This document shows positions 1 through 12,097 of a stretch of 64,000 nucleotides of DNA, piece after piece. Made by a program: the position numbers and the translations under genes. The stretch comes from Halocafeteria seosinensis (taxonomy: Eukaryota > Sar > Bigyra > Bicosoecida), in NCBI GenBank assembly GCA_001687465.1, contig LVLI01000148.1:62001-126000 (forward strand), read 5' to 3'. How positions within the stretch are numbered: position 1 is the first letter of the stretch; the number at the start of each line of letters is the position of its first letter. The notes under the pieces were generated by a model, which worked only from the letters and a program-made list of their open reading frames with translations, did not search any database and had not been told where the DNA came from.

Positions 1-1605
<1,605 letters not shown>

Positions 1606-1663
1606 TGATGCAAAATGGCTGATGAGCCAAATGTCAAGCAATTGTTACTATTTCTATAACATC

Positions 1664-4493
1664 TCAAAGGTCGTCAGCATTGAGAGTACTGACCACATCT
1701 TCTTTTTGTAAACTTTCCTTCCCAACTTTTCCCCCTTTGCGTTTCTTCCTTTTCTTCTTTTGAGACTTTTGCTTTTGCGGGGTATCTTCATCTGGAGCCA
1801 AAAGCTGCTCTTCAGTTTCTTCATCGTAGGTGGTGTCGGCTGCGCGCTTATTGCCCGCCAGGGAGGTTGTCGCAGGCTGTTCTGCTTCCGAGCCGTGTGA
1901 GAGCCGCAAACGCGATTCTCGCAATTTCTTATATTCATCACCGATGGTAGTACTAACACTTAGGTAATTCTCCGTAGATTGACCCTTAGAGGCATGTTGG
2001 AACGCAGCAATCTCGGAGACATTGCTCGGGGATAACTGACTCTCCGACCTTGCGTTAGCTACTCTTGTGGCATGTTTTACACTCCAATCGACAAGGTCAC
2101 GAGCACAGTGTCTCCAAGTATTAATCTTTGTCTTCTTTGCAAACGCCCTGAGTCCTAACTGAATGGGCAGCGCTAGTTCGGGAAAAGCAACAGAAGCAGA
2201 GTTTGCCTTGAGATGATCTCCCAACAACGATATCGCTTTTTCTACGACGAAATTCTGTATTACACGGCTGCTGACAGCCGCATCGGAAATCTTGAGGGTC
2301 ACATCAAATGATGGAGGCTTAGCGACGGAGCTCCCTGACGGTTTCCGTTGGAGCGGAGCGGATCGAAGCATATCCAACAAAGGTATAGCCACTGGAATGT
2401 ATACACCGGTGGCCCATTGTATCTGCGGCAAAGAGAGGATCAATATCAGCACGTGCCCATGAAACGATTTTACTCCCTTAGCATTGGCCTTACATCGTTC
2501 AGTGCTTTGATCAGGTGCAAACGCATGTACCAATACCGTGGAGTCGATGCAATTCTGAGAGAACCTAATATGATTTGCACCAAGGGATATGATAAAGTGA
2601 AGAGGGGGTGCTCAGGATCCTTCGCGTATGCGGTCATCATGGCGGCCCACAACTTGCAACAGTTGACAAACTGCCACGAGGCAACATTGCGGACAGCATT
2701 CTCCGTCTTAGCGACCAGAGCAGACCTAAGAGACAAAGCAAGTTGACTGTTGCGACAAAAGCATAAACTGAAATCATTATGGCACTAAGCAAAGCACAAG
2801 AGTGAATTGCGACATACCGAATATACACAAAGGCATGCTGATACGACGCTGCCTTATCCAAGCCAAATATTTCTACGACAGCGTTTCCCATTTGGGTGAG
2901 CCAAAACCGGTTTGATTCGTTCATGAACTTTGAGGTACGAACGTAACCCAGGTACATCCCCTGCAAATAATAACATTTAATTCAGAAAAACATTGGCATT
3001 CCGATAGGCAAAATCGCACGTCATACCTTTAAGCATGCATCTATGGTGGGATACGGTAGTTCTAGCGCACATTGTCGCAGTCTCAAGAACGCAACGTTCA
3101 TCACATTTTGGGCAACATTCGTTGACCACACAGTATTCGTCGTCTTTTTCTTTACTTTTCCCGTTGCTATACCGACTTCAACATCTTCATCTGATGCGTA
3201 TGCATGTGATTTACTCCAGAAATTCAGGAGAGATTTGACCAGTTCCCGGCTAAGCTTTGGAAACACACCAAAAAAAGGAATATAGTGTTTTAGCGTTCTA
3301 AGCAAGAACAGTAGCATTTGAGGGTTTTTTACTTCCGGAAGTAGCCTTCCAAGATTTACCAGAAAGCTCTGAATAAGAGGAGACACTCTTTTCCAATTCT
3401 TAGACTGGCGGAGCTGTTGCTCCGTGAAAAACCCAGTCCGGGCAAGATTCCCCTTTTTGTCATTCAGGTGATACACAAATGCCGCTCTAGCATTTGTCAA
3501 TACCGTCACGACCACCCTATTAAAGACTGTCGAGCTAAGAATTCTGTAGCGTGCAGACTCCTCCTCTTGTCCTTCAGAGACGGACGACTTACATGCAGCC
3601 CTAAACGCGTGCAGCACATCTTGCAACGCACGAAGCTTCAAATTCGAGAAAGCCTCCTTTAGTTTAGGCACTAGTAACGAAGAAGTTAACTCTGTTCCAC
3701 TTCTCTTATCCTTTTCCAAAGAAGAATCTTTCGTATCTTCATGGTGCTCGTCAGTTTCATCAATGTTTTGCTCCTGCACTTCTTCCTCATCTTCAGATTC
3801 GTCGTCTTCGTGTGGGCCTTGAACTTCTTCCTCATCGGAATCAGAGGCGGGCCATATATCCTCAGCCCCGTCCTCCTGTTTCTTCCCAGATGTTGTTCCC
3901 TTACGGCTCTTCTGTGGACGATCACCCTGCTCTTCCTCATCAGTATCAGCCTCATCCTCATCCTCGACATCATCATCGCTTTCGTTAAAATTTAGCAATT
4001 CTGAGTCCGTATTTTGCAAAAACTGGAAAAATTCAGGATCCTTATGTTGTAGCGACTCTAATTGGGAGCGATGTTTACTATGATGAGTTCCTGAACGGTG
4101 ATTTCCTGTTTCTGCTTCGTCTTCGGGTATTTGACCTCCGTTGTCCTCCTCCGAAGACTGTTCCTCTTCATTTTCCACCGTGTTGGCACCGGCCTGCTGC
4201 TGCTTCTTTTTAGGCCGACGTCTCCGTTTTTTCTTGGGTGTAGTGCTGCCATTATTATCCTCCATGACGGCATCTTGCTTCGCCTCAAGTTGCTGCTTAT
4301 TCTGTTTCTGCTTGCTGCCTTTCCCAGATGCCGCTGCTCCCGAGTGAGGAGACTTCTTCTTTGGAGTCTGCTGCTTGGCCCTCTGGGCCTCTGTAGTGCT
4401 TGAATCGGGAGCATCAGAAGCCTCATGATGCTGCTGCTGTGGCTGCGTCGCCGCAGCTATCATGGCTTTCTTTTTACCCTTGTTTTTCCCCAT
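1664..4493 (-). CDS. NOC2: Nucleolar complex protein 2 (NOC2/NOC2L family)
   Basis: NOC2 works with NOC1 and NOC3 in intranuclear assembly and export of pre-60S particles. Four exons on the minus strand (4493-3027, 2960-2818, 2746-2494, 2422-1664) join in frame to about 873 aa. The N terminus is Lys/Gln-rich with long acidic runs. The family motif KDPEFFQFLQ...ELLNF follows at about residues 150-170. The helical NOC2 core starts near residue 270 and includes RTLKHYIPFFGVFP, LPYPTIDACLKGMYLGYVR (across intron 1), SYQHAFVYIRQLALSLRSA (across intron 2) and IQWATGVYIP. The tail is a Lys-rich nucleolar-type segment. Length is close to the usual 700-800 aa family size. The start is the ATG at 4493, facing UTP4 across 251 bp. 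Confidence 0.95.
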
Positions 4494-4744
4494 TTTTCAC
4501 TGGATTCACAAGGCCATTTCCCCTCAGAATATATAGAGCACACAATACAGAGTACGTTGGTACCGATCAAATCGAACGGAATGCCTTATACACCTTGTAT
4601 ACGCCTCCAAAAGGTGTTTGGTGTCACTTCAATGTTTTCCGAAGGAGGGACTCCGGGATAAGACTCTCTATTGTACGATGCTTTTCAGGGTTGATTAACG
4701 CCCATTTCTGATTAATTACGATAGTAGTTTGTACGCGCAAGACG
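4494..4744. promoter_or_regulatory. Shared intergenic region between divergent NOC2 and UTP4
   Basis: The start codons of NOC2 (minus) and UTP4 (plus) are only 251 bp apart, so this segment must hold both 5' UTRs and both promoters. Both products act in the nucleolus, so a bidirectional promoter would be functionally sensible. I see no clear TATA box or repeated element that I could call a binding site; the regulatory role is inferred from position alone. Confidence 0.5.
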
Positions 4745-7456
4745 ATGGTGGACAATGTGAAAATCCACCGATGTCGGTTCGTGGACATAGCGCCGCGTCC
4801 CATCGCGGCCATGTCCTTGAACCCTACACATACAGTCTTAGCTGTGGCCTATGATACAGGAGACATTGAGCTCTACCTCATCGAAGATGAGGCTAATATG
4901 ACGTGCTTCATGAGCATCCCCGGGCACAAAGATGAGACTTTGAGGACGCTCACGTGGATCGTGCAGCCTGTACGAACGGAGGAAGACAAAGACAGAAGAG
5001 TTACGGGGAATCATACGGAGGAAGGAAGCAAGCAAACGAAGACTCGTTTCCCATACAGTATCCGCGAGAGGCTCTTTGTCGGAGGTCTGAATGGCATGAT
5101 GTACGAGGTCAACTTTGAATCGGCCACGAAGTCGCCACCCGTGGATAGTTATGGAGGAGCGCTGTGGGATCTGCGCGCTTCGTCTCATTGTCAATTAGTA
5201 GCTGCAGCCTGCGATGACGGTATTGTTCGATTGTTTCGGCCCAAGGGGATATTTCCCGAAGACATGGATGATCCAGAATACGTGAAGACACTAACACCGT
5301 ATTCATCGACTGTAATACCAGCATCCGGGTTGTTGACGGAAAATCCAGTGGAAAAGGGGCTCGAGTTTGAACGAGGACTTACAGGAGCTGATGGACGAGC
5401 GCTTAGCGTTGCTTGGCATCCCACTCAAGAAGCCCTTTTCGCTGGTTCGTCATCAGGGAATATCGTAGGATGGGATTTAAGAAGAACTAGTCCGAACTTC
5501 GGGAGAGCAGTGATACGGATGCAGTTGGGGGCTGAAAGCAGCCTAAAGAGGGAACCGACGCAACAGAGTACCGCCATGATTTGGGGATTGCAGGTATTGG
5601 CAGATTTCTCGGTCATTTCTGGCGATAGTTTAGGACATGTTCAAGTATGGGATGGACGCAGTGGCTCTCTGAAACATACGTTCAGACATCATGATGGAGA
5701 CATTCTTAGTTTATCTATTGCCACGCCATTTCCGGAATACCCTATTTGCCTCATGGAGAATGAAAGTGACGAATCAAGATTACCATTTATCACAAATTGT
5801 AGATGGGTCGCCGCTGGAGTGGACGGCAAGGTGTCCGTCATGCATGCCCCTAGCATTACTGATAAAACTGAAGAGAAGCAATGCCAGGAAAACCTCAAAA
5901 TACCCACTCGTCTAGAGTGGGCTGTGGAAAGTTTCCATCGGGGTCATTCTCACGATATAAGGGCTAGTGCAGCAGGAGTTTGTCCAGCTGTTATTGCTTC
6001 CGCCAAGCAAGGGGAACCGTCTGCTCGTCTTGGGAAAAAGAGGAAGCGGCACTCTCGTAGTGAAGACCTTGCAACGGCAACTAAACTGCGGAGCACGGGA
6101 AGCTTATCCTCGCTGGTGATCACGGGAGGGGACGATTGTCAGCTTTGCGTCACAGATCTAGTGTCGATGAACAGAAACAGGAGACCGTATATGGTCCCGC
6201 CACTACCGCAATCAAGTCGTTTCTCGTTAGCTAGTACTGGTGACCAAAGGTTATTGCTAGTACGTCATGATACCTACGTTGAATTATGGCAGCTGAGCGA
6301 AGAGGAACAACTCCAGGCTTCAAGGTCAGTAAAGGTTTGCATAAATTCAGGAAGTAATATTTCTAGTGCTGATATATCCCCTGACGGGACGTTCCTTGGT
6401 CTCTTAAATTCTAATGGATTACGGCTTCTGCATTTGGATTGGCAAGACAGCAGAAGTGTTCAATTAGAAGCTGTAGCCATTGACTTCGAGGACGACGTAT
6501 TGACCAATCTTGCTGATGGGAATTCGAGGACTCGACTACTTACTGCCATCAAATTCCTTCCAGCTGGAGATGCGGAAACTTCCCCTTCTTTGTGTCTTAT
6601 TTCAAGCGATGGTATGTTTTTCGATTGTTACATGGACCATGAAGAACAGGAATGGCGCGTCCAACTGCGGGAGAAGTACTCCCTTCAACGACTCGATGAG
6701 TCCAGTCTTTCGCTAAGAGGGTTGCCTCTTCCTTCAGTGTTGGAATCCGGAAGTGACGACGCGGTTTCTGATCATTTATCGATTGTTCCCGTCGCTCGGT
6801 TTCCTCCATTGTTATCTTCTATTGTTGCTTCCGAGGATGGTAAAAAGATTTGTGTAAATGATATTTCTCATGCTATACACTTGCTTAGTAGAACGGAACG
6901 AGGAGAGCTTTCGCACACTAGCCTACCGAGAAAAGCACTGGCAGCACCTCTTTCCAAGACGTTTATTAAGGTGTACGGTGTCGAGATGCTCCTAGTTGCA
7001 CTTTCTTCATTCCGTGTCGTCGTGTATGATGCTACCTCTGGAGCAATCAGTGACTGGACGAACGAAAACTTTCATAGTTTGCCCAAGTATTTCCTCCAGA
7101 AACAAAGGAAGGGCCTTCAGCTCCACTCGAGCACTGTGTATTTCGGCGAAGACAAAAAACAGAAGGTTCTCACTTCTTGCCGGGAGTTTCTGTGTGCAAT
7201 CGACCTAACAGTCAAACCCAATTGTCCGTGGAATACCCACGAAACGACCAACGGCTCAACAAAACAGGCATCGAAAACTGTAAATGGGAAGAAGTACGAG
7301 AGCAAAAATTTCAGGATCAATGATTCTTTCTATGATGTGTGCTATTGTTCCAAGATTCCAGGTAGAGAAAACGAGGTCGTCGTGGTCGAATCAGATGGAA
7401 CAAAATTGATGCAACATCTACCTAGTGAACTCGCTCGGAGACAGTACGGAATGTGA
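4745..7456 (+). CDS. UTP4: UTP4/Cirhin-like WD40 protein of the U3 processome
   Basis: Single-exon gene of 903 aa. UTP4 (Cirhin) is a t-UTP/UTP-A component of the small-subunit processome, needed for early pre-18S transcription and cleavage. The N terminus (KIHRCRFVDIAPRPI, then LAVAYDTGDIELYLIE and PGHKDETLRTLTW) matches the start of the first Cirhin propeller. WD-type blades are visible around residues 130-160, 218-246 (VAWHPTQEALFAGSSSGNI), 278-325 (VISGDSLGHVQVWD) and 450-470 (VITGGDDCQLCVTDL), with weaker blades to the C terminus. A basic segment (GKKRKRHSRSE) near residue 430 may be a nuclear signal. Length is somewhat above the 690-780 aa of animal and yeast homologues. It is divergent from NOC2 and convergent with the RING gene, 28 bp apart. 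Confidence 0.9.
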   Translation: MVDNVKIHRCRFVDIAPRPIAAMSLNPTHTVLAVAYDTGDIELYLIEDEANMTCFMSIPGHKDETLRTLTWIVQPVRTEEDKDRRVTGNHTEEGSKQTKTRFPYSIRERLFVGGLNGMMYEVNFESATKSPPVDSYGGALWDLRASSHCQLVAAACDDGIVRLFRPKGIFPEDMDDPEYVKTLTPYSSTVIPASGLLTENPVEKGLEFERGLTGADGRALSVAWHPTQEALFAGSSSGNIVGWDLRRTSPNFGRAVIRMQLGAESSLKREPTQQSTAMIWGLQVLADFSVISGDSLGHVQVWDGRSGSLKHTFRHHDGDILSLSIATPFPEYPICLMENESDESRLPFITNCRWVAAGVDGKVSVMHAPSITDKTEEKQCQENLKIPTRLEWAVESFHRGHSHDIRASAAGVCPAVIASAKQGEPSARLGKKRKRHSRSEDLATATKLRSTGSLSSLVITGGDDCQLCVTDLVSMNRNRRPYMVPPLPQSSRFSLASTGDQRLLLVRHDTYVELWQLSEEEQLQASRSVKVCINSGSNISSADISPDGTFLGLLNSNGLRLLHLDWQDSRSVQLEAVAIDFEDDVLTNLADGNSRTRLLTAIKFLPAGDAETSPSLCLISSDGMFFDCYMDHEEQEWRVQLREKYSLQRLDESSLSLRGLPLPSVLESGSDDAVSDHLSIVPVARFPPLLSSIVASEDGKKICVNDISHAIHLLSRTERGELSHTSLPRKALAAPLSKTFIKVYGVEMLLVALSSFRVVVYDATSGAISDWTNENFHSLPKYFLQKQRKGLQLHSSTVYFGEDKKQKVLTSCREFLCAIDLTVKPNCPWNTHETTNGSTKQASKTVNGKKYESKNFRINDSFYDVCYCSKIPGRENEVVVVESDGTKLMQHLPSELARRQYGM

Positions 7457-7484
7457 TCTGAGCGACACAACGCACGATCGAGCA

Positions 7485-8770
7485 TCACTGTCGACGAACT
7501 CCTCGTTGCAAAATACGAGAACCAGAAGATTGCCCCTCATTGTCAGGGTCTATCCTTAATGGACCGCTGAAGAGCATATCGAATAGAATCGGGATTCTAT
7601 CGGGAGGAAAAGGGAATTGGTAGAAAAAATGTCCAACTTCGATTCCCCCCACATCAATTCCAACAGAGGTAAACACGTGTCTTCGCTCTTGAGACCGCTC
7701 TTCTACAGGTATATGGGTAACTCTACGTCTCTTCCCTACAGTTTCCTTCTTCACTGAAGAAAACGATTCCTGCGTTGCAAACATACGATGCTGTTCAACT
7801 GCGAGCAGCGTGCAATCACGTTGAGGACATCACTTACCCTGCAAATTGGACATTTTGTACATGTCTCAGCCCAATGTAGGATGCACGCACTACAAAACAC
7901 GTGAGAACATCCATTCGGCATCCCCTTGGCAGTGATAATCGTATCATAGCTGTGAATACGAAAGATTGATTGATAACTACAATGTACATGCTCTGAAGTG
8001 CAAACCCGTAGCAAAAATATCTTACCACACGGGGCAGTCTCCAGCCTCCACACCTTTAGCCTGTTTATTTCCATCAGCTCGTGTGGTTCTTGAAGACGCT
8101 GCTGCCGATGAACTGGCACTGGCACTGGCACTGGCCTTGCGTTCTGCCACTATTTCAACTTCGTCCTCATCGGTGGGACTGTCACCCGAGATTATGACAA
8201 CATCATCTCCATGATTTCCATCACTAGAAGCATTGCGTCGGCGCTTGCCGGTGACAGACGAGCTTGCGGACGCGGTGGCAGATGAACGCTGTCGCGAAGC
8301 CGAAGACCGAGTAACCGGAGGATTTCTTCTGGTGCGTACCGGTCGGTCTCGAGCCGATGGGGCACGAGAAGAGGCACCGGGGGACAATGATCGAAGAGAC
8401 AAGTCAGCGGAGTCGGATGCTAGCCTAGCAGAAGACGACTCATTTGGTGAAGCATTGCGTGAAGCAGAACGTGCCCGCATTCCTGCTCGAGTTGGCGAAC
8501 ACGTGCATACAGAGGCAACAGGAGGACCCATCGGCTCACCCCGCAAGCCTCCAAACGATGCTTCACCAACACCAGCAGTCGTTTCAACTGACGGCGGTTC
8601 CGAGGGACGCCGGCTGGAAGAGGTCTGGAAACCAGTCAAACACACCGTAATTCTCTTCACAATAACATAAAGCCCTACTTCAGGGTGCTTACCTCTCGCC
8701 TCACAGACCTAACAAAACAGAATTCTGCTGCCTCTTCCGGCGATTCATTGCCATTTGGTACACGATCCAT
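7485..8770 (-). CDS. C3HC4 RING-finger protein, probable E3 ubiquitin ligase
   Basis: Modelled as four exons (8770-8693, 8624-8026, 7949-7838, 7790-7485), about 364 aa. The first 230 residues are Ser/Arg/Ala-rich and look disordered, with a SASASASAS run encoded by a short hexanucleotide repeat. The RING is split by intron 2: CPV|C, then GCSHVFC, CSAC and CTKCPICR, giving all eight zinc ligands of a C3HC4 RING. RING proteins of this form usually recruit a ubiquitin-charged E2; the substrate is unknown. The last exon is less certain. With a 47-bp intron ending at AACAG the protein continues to 7485, whereas an acceptor 8 bases upstream would stop it near 7743. The exon-1 start (ATG at 8770) fits a clean GTAAGC...CCAG intron. 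Confidence 0.75.
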
Positions 8771-9909
8771 CTGGACGCCGTACGAAAGTTAGGTGGCTAG
8801 TTTGTTTCCCTTTATAGGGTATCTTCCAAAGGTTTCCTGTAGCAACATATCAAATATACGCTATCATTATAAGAGACAAAAATTCGTTATAACCACGCTT
8901 CAACTTGGGAGCTTCGGTGCAGATTCGGACCCTTCATAGGAGACGAAGCAAGCATACAGGGTATGCACCACCTCTCCTATTCGATCTTTACACTGTATGA
9001 ATGCATGGACTGACTTACGGTACTGTTATAAGCGTATGCCACGCCAAAGGGAATACAGCAGACGGGGAAAACGGGTTTACCACTGTTCTTTCAAGTGATA
9101 TTCAGTGTATGCACACCCTGATTCTTCAGTGTGTACAACACAACACAGATATGAGGATGTGCACAAGGAGGTTTTGATGATTATACTGTCGATTGTCCAT
9201 GCAAACAACCCGTAGAGAGCAAAACATGGCTGGTATCCTAGATTCAAACGGGCACTGCACCGGTCCGCCGGGCCCTCTCCAGGCTGCAGCCCGGGTTAAC
9301 ACTTGGTTCAATGCCATGCATGAATCAATGGTGCAAGTTGCAACCAATCCCGGGACCCGTGCGCGACCAAAGGGAGGGAATGACCTGGTAGAAGATTGTG
9401 CATAAAATGCAATGCGAAAACACCACGCAGTTGTGTATACGTGGGTGGTACAGTTGCATAGTGCAACTTGCGTTGGGATTCCACCCACTGGAGGATGGGA
9501 AACGTGAGCCCACCATTGCCCGACGGCAAGGTCTTCACTGCTCTCCTCACCAAACTTTCCATTGTATGGTATACGTTTCCCATCCCAAACGCTCGGAGCT
9601 CCCGGATTCATCCCATTCGCCATTCTCTTGCGCTTGTGTACCAGTAGCTTCCTACTGGTATCATCTGCTTACAACGGTCATTTCCTCCCGGGATTCCTTC
9701 GTCGGTTAACACACGTAAAAGCGGGAGGTACAAAGAGGATGTTCGTGTTCGTATGTCCTCTAACTTAGTGGAGCATGACGGAAAGTCAACAGGCACCTTC
9801 TTTCTGTCAAATCTTTTCACTCTTTGCAATACCATTATATTATAACCGACCTCAGCTTCGCCAAAGCGTGCCTGGTGGAACATAAGCAATACGTGCTCAT
9901 CCGCTTTCT
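8771..9909. other. Long stretch without a supported gene
   Basis: About 1.1 kb with only scattered open frames. The longest is a minus-strand frame at 9623-9126 (165 aa, ATG start) with no recognisable domain, poor hydrophobic patterning and many Cys/Trp, so I do not call it a gene. A 10-bp inverted match (GCAAGTTGCA at 9333-9342 and its complement at 9462-9471) is present. No tRNA, rRNA or transposase signature was seen. Part of it must hold the RING gene promoter and the 5' end of whatever is transcribed across 9910-10409. Confidence 0.4.
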
Positions 9910-10409
9910 TTGGAAGCGCTGACTTTTGCATTACCAGGCGTTGGAAAAAAAAAAAAAAAAGAAGAAGAAGTTAAATCTTCTGGTTCTTCAACAACACAGC
10001 GGTCAATTAGTCCACCAACCTTGCCAGCACCTACGCGTCGGTCACAGAGACCATGGTCTAACGTAGAAGGCTTTGAAAGAACTTCTGGCACTCCTGACGA
10101 ATTCTCCAAACTTTGTAACCTACGTTGCCATTACGTACACGCAGCAGTGGGTCGGCGCCGCGAACACAGTTCGTTGTTTGTAATCCCTACAACGACATTT
10201 CCACATCAAAACCGCACCGAACTCTATACATCCGGATGGGGGAACCAGTACCACTTCCAAACTACAGTCAAACACTGTCTTCAGTGCAGCTTCCTACACC
10301 CCGAAGATCAGCAAACCTCCCCGTTGAAGTTGGGCACCTGCCAGAGGTGAAGGAAAGATTGACAGCTGCAGCGGCGATTTGTGTTTCATCTGCCTTCCAC
10401 CTTCATTAG
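9910..10409 (+). CDS. Possible gene, C-terminal end weakly Borealin-like
   Basis: A coding-like stretch whose 5' end I could not place. The first part follows a run of 16 A residues (9945-9960) and encodes a Lys/Glu then Ser/Pro/Arg-rich segment up to about 10062. A possible 107-bp intron (10063-10169, GTAGAA...ACACAG) would join it in frame to 10170-10409. The second exon begins FVVCNPYNDIS and ends with a pattern RTLYIRMGEPVPLP...LPVEVGHLPEVKERL..AAAIC. That order (aromatic strand, GxPxPL, LPV, then a helix ending in IC) recalls the C-terminal dimerisation domain of Borealin, a chromosomal passenger complex subunit. This is inference from a short stretch. No upstream start or N-terminal helix was found; it may be a pseudogene or a mis-modelled gene. 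Confidence 0.35.
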
Positions 10410-10974
10410 TGTTGTGTTTTGTTCCCGATCTTTGAGGTAAGTTCACTCTTCTCATTATCCTGTTTATGCATCGTTAGGCTCTATCCTGGCGGTGAATTCT
10501 GTGTTTACCCGATAGAGCCCCGTATATGGGAGAGAGAGTTGGCCACTCTGGTGTCTGTGGCACTTGGGCGGGCTCGGGCGTTCGCTTCCCCCTCTGGCTC
10601 CCCCTAGGCTGGGAACCCCAAGCCTTTTTGTGGTTTCACGGGGGAGAGGCTATGCCGACACTTTGCTGTCTATTACGGTGCTAATGGAGTGATATTTTCG
10701 TCATTTGCTTCGCGTGGGATACAAATTTGGAAGGAAATTTATCTATGCACCAAGCATATGCACTTCGGCACCGTGTTCTGCTTGTATAAGACGGCTCTGT
10801 GCTGGGTGACTTCCGTAGGGTCGATGAGGAGCTGCTTTGTTGGCTTCATTTGTTGTATTTCCATTCAAATTCACGTTGATTATCAAGTTGCATAACTTGT
10901 CACTGCCTCTATTGATACAGAGAATCGAGCGGGAAGGCGTTGTTTCATTTTTGGCAGAGGAAACAAAAGCAAAG
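10410..10974. promoter_or_regulatory. Upstream region of RPS8 with a strong inverted repeat
   Basis: A 565-bp non-coding stretch before the S8 start codon. It contains a perfect 9-bp inverted repeat, GGCTCTATC at 10477-10485 and GATAGAGCC at 10511-10519, separated by 25 bases. Further on, near 10604-10623, AGGCT-GGG-AA-CCC-CA-AGCCT can fold into a hairpin followed by five T residues. I compared it by eye with snRNA, SRP and RNase P consensus motifs and found no match. It could be 5' UTR structure, a promoter palindrome or a small Pol III transcript; promoter content for S8 is inferred from position. Confidence 0.45.
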
Positions 10975-11784
10975 ATGTGTAAGTAGTGTTTGTGGCGTCT
11001 GTAGATGATGACTGTATAAGCTATTCTTCTGCTGCTCCAAACAGCTATTTGTCGTGCATCGAGATATAAACGCCGTCCCACTGGGGGACGCCGTCCCATC
11101 CATAAGAAGAAGCGCAAATTTGAGTGTGGTAGACCCGCTGCCATGACCAAACTTGGCAACAAGCGAATCCATCTTGTGCGTGCTCGTGGAGGAAACTACA
11201 AGCACCGCGCTCTTCGCTTGGATACTGGTAACTTTAGCTGGGGATCGGAAGGTAAGTTTTATTACGCGAACGTTGCTGTAGTTTTGTGCCATTATGACCG
11301 TCTACGCAGCCTGCACAAAGAAGACGCGTATCTTAGATGTTGTGTACAATGCTTCGAACAACGAGCTTGTCAGAACCAAGACTTTGGTCAAAAATGCCAT
11401 CGTACTGATTGACTCCGCCCCGTTCAGGCAATGGTACGAAAACCACTACCACGTAAACATTGCGAAGAAAGGACAAACTGCTCCTGCGAAGAAGGACATT
11501 TCTACTATGCACCCTGAAACCCAAAAGAAAATAGAATCTCGTCGCCGCCAAATTGAATTGGACCCCAGGATCAACGAGGTAAGCTATTTCTTCATGATAT
11601 GTTGTGCCTCCGTTGTAAACATCATAGATTTCTTCTACAGATGTTTGCTGCTGGTCGTGTGTTGGCCGCTATTAGCAGCCGCCCTGGTCAATGCGGACGT
11701 GCTGATGGTTACATTTTGGAAGGAAAGGAACTCGAATTTTACCAGAAGCAGTTGCAGAAGAAGAAGTCTGGCAAGAACAAGTAA
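10975..11784 (+). CDS. RPS8: 40S ribosomal protein S8 (eS8)
   Basis: Four exons (10975-10978, 11045-11251, 11310-11578, 11641-11784) give 207 aa, almost the standard eS8 length. The first coding exon is only ATGT; the intron interrupts codon 2, so the protein starts [12 protein letters not shown] where most homologues have MGISRDS. Conserved eS8 blocks are all present: [77 protein letters not shown] and a Lys-rich C terminus. Introns are 66, 58 and 62 bp. eS8 is a 40S structural protein assembled in the nucleolus. It lies near three ribosome-assembly genes in the first 8 kb. Confidence 0.97.
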
Positions 11785-12004
11785 TTCTAAAGTTTATGTG
11801 TAGGCACGCGAACATCCTACTGTGTAGTTTGGTTACTTTATGAGGCTGCATCATAGCGGCTGTAGTATCCAATCTCTCTCAAGATCGGGACACACTCCTT
11901 TAATTCAAAGCAATTTTAAAACTGAATGAACACACACGTTAGCTATGTTCTCTGTATAGTCACTTTTGAGCTGTCACGGACTGACTCCAAACTAGTCCCC
12001 TGAG

Positions 12005-12097
12005 ATGCGCTTTATTGCGTACTCGAGCGATTCCTCCGACTGGATCCTGAACTACGCCGTTCCCTGTGCGGTTGATCTGTTCTCGAATCCTTCTTGA
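12005..12097 (+). CDS. Upstream ORF overlapping the start of the chromo/AP2 gene
   Basis: A 30-codon ORF starts at the ATG at 12005 and ends with TGA at 12095-12097. The final A of that stop is the first base of the next ATG (TGATG), which opens the chromo/AP2 gene. The predicted peptide begins MRFIAYSSDSSDWILNY. TGATG overlaps are a known arrangement for termination-reinitiation, so this may control translation of the downstream protein. It could also be chance, or the main transcript may start downstream of it. Confidence 0.4.
   Translation: MRFIAYSSDSSDWILNYAVPCAVDLFSNPS

Noticed and set aside
8233-8670. 145-aa plus-strand ORF opposite the RING gene
   Set aside because: It is antisense to the Ser/Arg-rich exon 2, whose codon composition leaves the opposite strand open.
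9126-9623. 165-aa minus-strand gene
   Set aside because: It has an ATG but no conserved motif, unusual Cys/Trp content and no neighbouring splice signals.
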